Notes under the pieces: generated by a model
What the model was told of the DNA's origin: nothing
What the model saw: the letters and a program-made list of their open reading frames with translations, nothing else
Databases searched by the model: none
Position numbers and translations under genes: made by a program
Assembly: GCA_046756445.1 (NCBI GenBank)
Contig: JBHHWI010000099.1
Coordinates: 1 to 10,489, forward strand
Direction: 5' to 3'
DNA: 10,489 nt
Source: JACZWL01 sp046756445
GTDB taxonomy: Bacteria; Pseudomonadota; Gammaproteobacteria; Steroidobacterales; Woeseiaceae
Shown here: piece after piece, positions 5,799-10,489 of the stretch
How positions within the stretch are numbered: the stretch's first letter is position 1
Layout of the letters: each line of letters opens with the position of its first letter

Positions 5799-6974
5799 AT
5801 GAAAAGAATAGTCTCGCTCATTATGGCGGGCGCTCTGATAGTCCCGCTAGTCAGCAATGCCGAAATTCTCGCTTTGCTCAACTACGAGTCCAAGCCGAAT
5901 GAATCTCTGAAGGAACTGAAGATGCCTTTCGGCACGCAGGCCCGCGAGGAGGGTATCGCCGTCATCGACGTGGATCCCGAGTCGGAAAACTATGGGAACA
6001 TACTGATGGACATCCCGCTGCCGCCGGACCTGATCGCGCATCATGTGTTCTACAACAGGGACGCGACCAAAATCTATATGACGGCGCTCGGCAAGCCGGA
6101 ACTTCGTGTGATCGACATGACGACTTTCCCGTACCGGGTGAAAGTCATCGACGTGCCGGACTGCCAGGTCGGTGAGGACGTGGTGTTCTCCACCGACAAC
6201 AAGACCTGGTACGAGACCTGCATGGGATCGGATGCCGTCGTCGTCGGTGATGCCGTCAACGACACCTATACCCATACCATCAGGACGCCGGTGCCTTATC
6301 CGCACGGCATCGCGGTCCATGAGGGCATCGACCGCATGCTGCTCAGCAGCACGGTGCGCGCATCGGATCTCGGTGATCCCGGCGAGGAGATCGCCGTATT
6401 GGAGGCCAGCTCCGGAAAGTTCCTGAGCCGGCACAAGGTATCCGACAAGGAATCACCCTCGGGCGAGGCGCCCGTCGAGATCCTGTTCGTGCCCGAGTCG
6501 GACCCGCCGCTGGCCTACATTACCAATATGTATGGCGGCACGCTCTGGACGGCAACGTGGAACGGCAAAAAGAAAGAATTCGACTTCGCCAAAGCCTTCG
6601 ATTTTGCTCCCGAGGAAGTAGGAGTACCGCTCGAGATCTACTTCCCGGACGATGGCAGTGAGATGCATATTACGACCGCCAACCCGGGCCGGATGCACTT
6701 CTTCGACATCGGCAAGAACCCGGCGAAACCGAAACTGGAAAAGACGCTCGAAGCCGGGGAAGGCGCGCATCACGTGGCTTACACGAAGGACGGACGCTAC
6801 GCGTACGTGCAGAACTCCCTGCTGAATTTGCCGGGCATGAGCGACGGCACGATTACGGTCGTGGATCTTCAGAAAGAAGCCGTCATCGACACGATCAATA
6901 CCTTCGTCGAAAACGGGTTCAACCCGAACTGCATGGTGTTACTGCCCGAGTGGAACCATCCCATGGGTCACTGA
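5799..6974 (+). CDS. Exported beta-propeller protein, YVTN/YncE-like
   Basis: I place the start at ATG 5799 (391 residues) rather than the in-frame ATG at 5763. A G-rich ribosome site (GGGGGGA) precedes 5799 by about 6 nt, and the protein then opens directly with a signal peptide, MKRIVSLIMAG to SNA at residue 21. Repeated blade motifs are seen: GIAVIDVDPES, LRVIDMTTFPYRVKVIDV, PHGIAVHEGIDRMLLSS, MHFFDIGKNP, HHVAYTKDGRYAYVQN and GTITVVDLQKEAVIDTI. This matches periplasmic seven-bladed propellers of the YVTN type. Histidines recur at the start of blades: His81-82, His169 and His324-325. Cys122 and Cys141 could form a disulfide, and the C-terminus is WNHPMGH. The gene diverges from the cupredoxin operon, suggesting shared control. 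The precise role is unknown; a quinoprotein-like or metal-binding propeller is possible but not shown. Confidence 0.82.
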   Translation: MKRIVSLIMAGALIVPLVSNAEILALLNYESKPNESLKELKMPFGTQAREEGIAVIDVDPESENYGNILMDIPLPPDLIAHHVFYNRDATKIYMTALGKPELRVIDMTTFPYRVKVIDVPDCQVGEDVVFSTDNKTWYETCMGSDAVVVGDAVNDTYTHTIRTPVPYPHGIAVHEGIDRMLLSSTVRASDLGDPGEEIAVLEASSGKFLSRHKVSDKESPSGEAPVEILFVPESDPPLAYITNMYGGTLWTATWNGKKKEFDFAKAFDFAPEEVGVPLEIYFPDDGSEMHITTANPGRMHFFDIGKNPAKPKLEKTLEAGEGAHHVAYTKDGRYAYVQNSLLNLPGMSDGTITVVDLQKEAVIDTINTFVENGFNPNCMVLLPEWNHPMGH

Positions 6975-6981
6975 CCGCCCG

Positions 6982-7027
6982 GCTGCCGGTGGCAGCTCAC
7001 CGATGCTGCCGGTGGCAGCTCACCGAT
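6982..7027. repeat. Two perfect tandem 23 bp units, each containing a hairpin
   Basis: The unit is GCTGCCGGTGGCAGC followed by TCACCGAT, at 6982-7004 and 7005-7027 without mismatch. The first 15 bases of each unit are a palindrome: a 6 bp stem (GCTGCC/GGCAGC) around a GGT loop. The array begins 7 bp after the propeller stop codon, so it may work as a 3' stabilising or terminating structure, although no T-run follows. Confidence 0.85.
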
Positions 7028-7050
7028 TCAGGCCGAGCTGCTACGGGAGC

Positions 7051-7064
7051 TGCCGGTTGCGGCA
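7051..7064. other. Third hairpin in the propeller 3' region
   Basis: TGCCG at 7051-7055 pairs with CGGCA at 7060-7064 around a GTTG loop. It uses the same TGCCGG core as the tandem units 24 bp upstream and may be a decayed copy of them. Confidence 0.4.
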
Positions 7065-7383
7065 ATCCGGACCCGACCCGCAAGATAGCCAGCTCTCATC
7101 AGAACCGGTTGACGGCCGACGACCCCGGACTTGCCGGCAGCCGCGCGCTTTTCTGCCGGGAAATAGGCTGATTGCCGGTCGACGCAAAGATACGGCATGC
7201 AAGCGAATGGCCGCCTTATGGACGGGCGGATAAGTGGACGGTAGAGAAGGACGACCACGTCCGACAGTATTCGGATCTGCGAACTTGGGCAAGTTACCAA
7301 CCTTCCAACACTCGAGCCTTCGAACGGGAATGCGCGGGCCGGCAATAGGCTGCTCTGGTTAGTGCTATGCTGCAGAATCAGAA

Positions 7384-7390
7384 AGAGGAG
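7384..7390 (+). promoter_or_regulatory. Strong ribosome binding site of the zinc-ribbon membrane protein
   Basis: AGAGGAG lies 5 nt before the ATG at 7396 and fixes that start. A TATGCT about 30 bp upstream of the ATG could be a -10 element, but there is no convincing -35. Confidence 0.7.
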
Positions 7391-7395
7391 CAACC

Positions 7396-8760
7396 ATGGT
7401 CGAAGAACTCTCGCTCGACTCGTACGTAGCCAGCACAAAAGACCTGGATGATCTACCCATCGATGCCAGTACGATGTTTTCGGACAGTACGGGCGTTCAT
7501 AAGGCCCGTATCGAGAAGAAGCAAAGCAAGCTCGCAGAGAAGGTCACGTTTCTGAACGAATTCCTCGAGGACGGCGAGCGAGTGCTAACCCTTACCACGG
7601 CCGTCTCGCCGACGCCATTTCTCGAGCAATGGACGACAGGGTTCATCTTTGTCTATCTGAAGCGGTGCTTGCTGGTCTTCACCGACCGGCGAATCTTTCA
7701 CGTTCCGACCACGATGAGTTACGACTACCGCCAGTCCGTAGCCCAGATTCGTTACGGCGACGTGCAATCGATTGCGCAAAAGTGGAGCCGGCTTAAAGTC
7801 GCATACAAGTCGGGAGCCAAGGATCATTTCCTGTACGTCAGACGCTCGGAACGAAAGAAGATCCGGACGCTGCTTGAGGCTGCCGATCTGCACGGTGCGG
7901 CAAGCGAGGCCGGTAAGCGGGTGCATCTGTGCCCACGATGCACTACGCAACTCGAAGCGGACCGTTTCGATTGCCCCAGCTGTGGCAAGGCCTTCAAGAG
8001 CCGCAGCAAAGCACGAAAGCTGTCGATCTGGGTGCCCGGCGGTGGCTATTTCTACACCGGTCACCCGCTTCTCGGCATCACCGATGCGGTCATCGAGCTC
8101 TTATTCTTGATTGTGATCATCGTGGCCCTGATTCCGACAAGCGCCTTCCCGAACGGTGACATCGCGACCGCCAGCGTATTCGCGGTCCTGTTGCTCATGG
8201 AAAAGTCAATCACCGTCTATCACGCAAACCACTTCGTCAAGGAATACCTTCCGGTCGATCGCGTACCGATTCGCAGAAGCCCGATGCGCATGGCGCTCGG
8301 CGCCGTCGGCCTCGTGGCCGTGCTGGGTTTCCTGGCGCTTGGGATTGTGGGCGTCCTTATGGAGGCCGGATACGCTCCCTCTGCGCGCGTCCTGAGCAAG
8401 CAGGACATCCCGAATAATCAATACCAGGAGCTCGTCGCCGAGGGGATCATCGAACAAGGCGAGACGATCGAGTACTTCTACTCGGAAGGTGTGCTATCGA
8501 TCAAAGAAGGCGGCAGCATCCTGACCAACCATCGCGTCATCGCCTACGAGCAGGATGAAGAGGGACAGATCCATACCTACTACATTCTCAACGACGAGAT
8601 CAAATCAGTGAAGCTGGTCCAGCAGGGCGACGCGATGAACTACAGTGTCTACGAGGTTGCCGCGGGAGACGAAGGCAACTGGCTGAACCTCATCCTGCCT
8701 CACGACTACGGCGATGGGGAGCGATTCGCCAATGCCGTGCGAGCCAAGGTCCGGCAATAG
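7396..8760 (+). CDS. Membrane protein with PH-like / zinc ribbon / TM / PH-like layout
   Basis: The 454-residue protein has no signal peptide; its soluble N-terminus should be cytoplasmic. Residues about 55-165 resemble a bacterial PH domain of the YokE/bPH type: LVFTDRRIFHVPT, then QIRYGDVQSIAQKWSRLKVAYKSG and a basic helix. A zinc ribbon follows, CPRC at 179-182 and CPSC at 193-196. Next comes WVPGGGYFYTGHPLLGITDAVIELL, which recalls the entry into TM2-type membrane segments, with hydrophobic spans near 230-250, 258-275 and 299-322. The C-terminal 100 residues again look PH-like: GGSILTNHRVIAYEQD, then YYILNDEIKSVKL and a final helix. The two PH-like parts share the pattern of a T(D/N)xR strand followed by an acidic-residue DI/EI strand. 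I do not recognise a named gene. A sensor or scaffold at the inner membrane is a guess. It is transcribed alone. Confidence 0.75.
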   Translation: MVEELSLDSYVASTKDLDDLPIDASTMFSDSTGVHKARIEKKQSKLAEKVTFLNEFLEDGERVLTLTTAVSPTPFLEQWTTGFIFVYLKRCLLVFTDRRIFHVPTTMSYDYRQSVAQIRYGDVQSIAQKWSRLKVAYKSGAKDHFLYVRRSERKKIRTLLEAADLHGAASEAGKRVHLCPRCTTQLEADRFDCPSCGKAFKSRSKARKLSIWVPGGGYFYTGHPLLGITDAVIELLFLIVIIVALIPTSAFPNGDIATASVFAVLLLMEKSITVYHANHFVKEYLPVDRVPIRRSPMRMALGAVGLVAVLGFLALGIVGVLMEAGYAPSARVLSKQDIPNNQYQELVAEGIIEQGETIEYFYSEGVLSIKEGGSILTNHRVIAYEQDEEGQIHTYYILNDEIKSVKLVQQGDAMNYSVYEVAAGDEGNWLNLILPHDYGDGERFANAVRAKVRQ

Positions 8761-8835
8761 CCATGTCCGGGGACGAGGAATAAGCTTCGTCGAGCGCCAC
8801 AATAGCTACCCCAGGGTGCGGGCTATATGCCGTTT

Positions 8836-8852
8836 CCAGCCCCTTGGGCTGG
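8836..8852 (+). terminator. Possible terminator hairpin after the zinc-ribbon membrane protein gene
   Basis: CCAGCCC and GGGCTGG form a perfect 7 bp stem with a CTT loop, 76 bp after the stop codon. It is followed by CATCATTCTG and not by a clean T-run, so the terminator call is weak. Confidence 0.35.
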
Positions 8853-8966
8853 CATCATTCTGACAGGCAGCTTCGGCCGTCTCGTGATGCTCGCTGAGCT
8901 TGCGTCGAATGCCGATAATCAATAAGAGCAGACGCTTCATACATGGCTTAGTCGAAAGTGGACACC

Positions 8967-8999
8967 AAACGGCCGGTTCCTATCCGAGCGGAGCCGTTT
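8967..8999. repeat. Inverted repeat I upstream of the sulfatase gene
   Basis: AAACGGC at 8967-8973 pairs with GCCGTTT at 8993-8999, with a smaller TCCG/CGGA stem (8983-8986 with 8989-8992) inside. It directly abuts the next inverted repeat. Confidence 0.6.
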
Positions 9000-9055
9000 G
9001 ATGAATATGCGGTAACATGTCGCCTGTTGTCCCAAAGCGCATGTTCATATTCATC
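9000..9055. repeat. Inverted repeat II upstream of the sulfatase gene (16 bp stem, 4 nt bulge)
   Basis: GATGAATATG at 9000-9009 pairs with CATATTCATC at 9046-9055, and AACATG at 9014-9019 pairs with CATGTT at 9040-9045, leaving a CGGT bulge on one side and a 20 nt loop. This is a total of 16 perfect pairs. It sits about 80 bp before the sulfatase start, so it could be a leader structure, a regulator target or the relic of a mobile element. Confidence 0.75.
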
Positions 9056-9080
9056 CCCTGAATTGCGTGAATAACAATTT

Positions 9081-9098
9081 GTGCATTTTGTTTTGCAC
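9081..9098. promoter_or_regulatory. Small palindrome before the sulfatase gene
   Basis: GTGCA and TGCAC flank the T-rich centre TTTTGTTT. The element lies 36 bp before the sulfatase ATG, a usual place for an operator, but the arms are only 5 bp long and no regulator gene is nearby. Confidence 0.25.
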
Positions 9099-9134
9099 CT
9101 GCTACCGCCGCAAGCAACACCGCAGGAGGCCGCA

Positions 9135-10489
9135 ATGCCGCAGTACATTCGAAGCGTGAGAATCCCTCTTTGTCTATTAGGCCTTATTGTGTCGGTTCCA
9201 CTGGCCGTGGCGGCGCCAGGAAGTGACGACAAACCCAATATTGTTCTTGTCGTGATGGATAACTTCGGTTACGGCGAGATTGGCGTTTATGGCGGCGGCG
9301 TCTTGCGTGGGGCACCAACGCCCAGAATTGACAGCATTGCCACTGAGGGATTCCAGCTAACCAACTTCAATGTCGAAGCGGAGTGCACGCCGTCACGTAC
9401 CTCGCTGATGACTGGTCGCTACGGGATTCGTGCCCGGCAGCGGCCTGACGGTCCTCCCAGGGGTATATGGTGGGGCATCACCGAGTGGGAAATCACACTG
9501 GCGGAGATGCTGTCCGATGCCGGTTACGCGACGGGCATGTTCGGAAAATGGCATTTGGGAGATACAGAGGGGCGTTTTCCTACAGACCAGGGTTTCGATG
9601 AGTGGTATGGAATTCCCAATTCATCGGATCGAGCCTTCTGGCCGGATAGCGACAGCTGGCAGGAAGGTGCCCACCCGGATCTCGAGTTCACCTACGTGGT
9701 GTCGTCAAAGCGAGGTGAAACCCCTGAGAAACTGGAAGTGTACGGCCGCGAGAAGCGCAAGACGATCGACCGGGAAATCACCAATCACGCCATCGATTTC
9801 ATCAAACGCAAGGCCAAAACCGAGCAGCCTTTCTTCGCCTATCTTCCCTATACACAAACCCACGAGCCGGTCGACGCCCATCCCGACTTTAAAGGTACGA
9901 CCGGAAACGGAAGTTTTGCTGACGTTCTTGCACAAACGGATGCCTACGTGGGCGAACTCCTCGATACGATCGATGAGCTAGGGCTCAAAGACAACACAAT
10001 CTTTATCTTCACATCCGACAATGGCCGCGAAGGCATAACGAGATCGTTTGGATTTACCGGACCCTGGCGAGGAACCATGTTTTCTCCCTATGAAGGCTCC
10101 CTGCGTGTTCCTTTTCTGATCCGCTATCCTGGGAAAATCCCTGCCAAGCAGGTCTCAAACGAGATTGTCCATCTGGTAGATGTGTTTCCCACATTGGCGA
10201 ATTTCGTCGGCGGCGAAATCCCGCAGGATCGAATACTGGATGGTGTTGACCAATCGGAATTCCTGATGGGCAAGTCCGAGAAATCCGCTCGAGAATCCGT
10301 CGTCATTTACATCGGAAACGAACTCTTTGGTGTGAAATGGCGCAATTGGAAAATGCTTATCAAGGAACTCGATGAAGAGAGCTATGCGATCCAAACCATG
10401 GCCTATCCATCAATTTACAATTTGATCGTAGACCCAAAAGAAGAAGAGCCCGAAAACTTCTATCTCGATGACACCTGGGTAGACGCTCC
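9135..10489 (+). CDS. Type I (formylglycine) sulfatase, 3' end outside the window
   Basis: ATG 9135 is preceded by AGGAGG at 9124-9129 with a 5 nt spacer, and the frame stays open for 451 codons to the window edge. Residues 1-26 are a signal peptide ending in PLAVA. The sulfatase signature is CTPSR at 84-88, where Cys84 is converted to formylglycine by FGE or a maturase; it is followed by TSLMTGRYG. Other active-site parts seen are GKWHLG (Lys138, His140), THEP (His243), TSDNG (Asp295, Asn296) and GPWRGTMFSPYEGSLRVPF. Two positions depart from the classic pattern: the first calcium-binding pair is Asp42-Asn43 instead of Asp-Asp, and an Arg (312) stands where many family members have Lys. The product should remove sulfate esters from a polysaccharide or aryl ester in the periplasm. 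No glycoside hydrolase or maturase gene is in view. The DNA is AT-richer than the genes to the left. Confidence 0.92.
   Translation, partial: MPQYIRSVRIPLCLLGLIVSVPLAVAAPGSDDKPNIVLVVMDNFGYGEIGVYGGGVLRGAPTPRIDSIATEGFQLTNFNVEAECTPSRTSLMTGRYGIRARQRPDGPPRGIWWGITEWEITLAEMLSDAGYATGMFGKWHLGDTEGRFPTDQGFDEWYGIPNSSDRAFWPDSDSWQEGAHPDLEFTYVVSSKRGETPEKLEVYGREKRKTIDREITNHAIDFIKRKAKTEQPFFAYLPYTQTHEPVDAHPDFKGTTGNGSFADVLAQTDAYVGELLDTIDELGLKDNTIFIFTSDNGREGITRSFGFTGPWRGTMFSPYEGSLRVPFLIRYPGKIPAKQVSNEIVHLVDVFPTLANFVGGEIPQDRILDGVDQSEFLMGKSEKSARESVVIYIGNELFGVKWRNWKMLIKELDEESYAIQTMAYPSIYNLIVDPKEEEPENFYLDDTWVDA

Larger units (their letters stand above)
6975..7395. other. 421 bp intergenic region with hairpin-forming repeats
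   Basis: No credible gene is seen. The first 90 bp hold the tandem 23 bp repeat and a third hairpin listed separately. Further on, GCCGG followed shortly by AATAGGCTG occurs at 7155-7170 and again at 7338-7352, differing by two bases including a one-base indel; this may be a remnant of an older repeat. The last 15 bp contain the ribosome site of the next gene. Confidence 0.5.
8761..9134. other. 374 bp intergenic region rich in inverted repeats
   Basis: No credible gene is seen on either strand. The region holds a hairpin just after the upstream gene (8836-8852), two adjacent larger foldbacks (8967-8999 and 9000-9055), and a short palindrome 37 bp before the sulfatase ATG (9081-9098). From about 9060 the sequence becomes clearly more AT-rich than the DNA to the left. 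Confidence 0.5.

Noticed and set aside
6975..7395. Small open frames of 70-136 codons in both strands of this gap
   Set aside because: They run through the tandem hairpin repeats, lack ribosome sites and show no protein-like pattern.
8951..8966. A stretch GTCGAAAGTGGACACC reminiscent of insertion-sequence ends
   Set aside because: No matching inverted end and no transposase remnant were found within the window, so I cannot support an insertion sequence.
8948..9238. A 96-codon minus-strand frame upstream of and over the sulfatase start
   Set aside because: It covers the inverted repeats and the sulfatase signal peptide; its composition is not protein-like and it has no ribosome site that I can see.
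9430..9981. A 183-codon plus-strand frame inside the sulfatase
   Set aside because: It is in another frame from the sulfatase, which is continuously open from 9135 to the window end with all catalytic motifs; there is no sign of a frameshift.

Overview
The window is about 10.5 kb of mostly GC-rich bacterial DNA. A TonB-dependent receptor barrel, a lipobox protein, many exported or periplasmic proteins and a secreted sulfatase point to a Gram-negative organism. A proteobacterium with a particle-degrading or nutrient-scavenging lifestyle (gammaproteobacterial in flavour) is my best guess; no marker gene is present to fix the lineage. I see no rRNA, tRNA, CRISPR array, phage gene or intact transposase.

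Layout. (1) Positions 1-1155 hold the C-terminal end of a TonB-dependent outer-membrane receptor. (2) 1305-2168 is a periplasmic amino-acid-type solute-binding protein with no transporter partners in view. (3) 2167-3835 is framed by three copies of a 29-30 bp repeat and contains a minus-strand lipoprotein with an HExxH zinc-protease motif. Its reading frame is cut by a TAG, but coding-like sequence continues in frame for 67 more codons to a TGA at 2354. (4) 5711-3834 on the minus strand is a two-gene operon: a small His-rich cupredoxin-like exported protein, then, after 3 bp, a polytopic membrane protein predicted to start with a histidine once its signal peptide is removed. (5) Divergent from it, 5799-6974 encodes an exported beta-propeller of the YVTN/YncE type. 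(6) 7396-8760 is a membrane protein with a zinc ribbon between two PH-like domains. (7) 9135 to the right edge is a type I sulfatase, truncated by the window end, whose DNA is visibly more AT-rich in its last part.

How the genes may work together. The cupredoxin-like protein, the polytopic protein and the divergent propeller share an 87 bp intergenic region and look like one cell-envelope module, possibly copper or redox related; this is inferred from histidine placement and gene order, not shown. The other genes look independent.

The least explained feature is the repeat. All three copies lie at or within 24 bp of the 3' end of a gene and have the same orientation relative to that gene's transcription. 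In two copies the gene's TAG stop codon overlaps the first bases of the repeat. Two copies form a perfect 30 bp inverted pair between convergent genes; two others are direct repeats around the interrupted protease gene.
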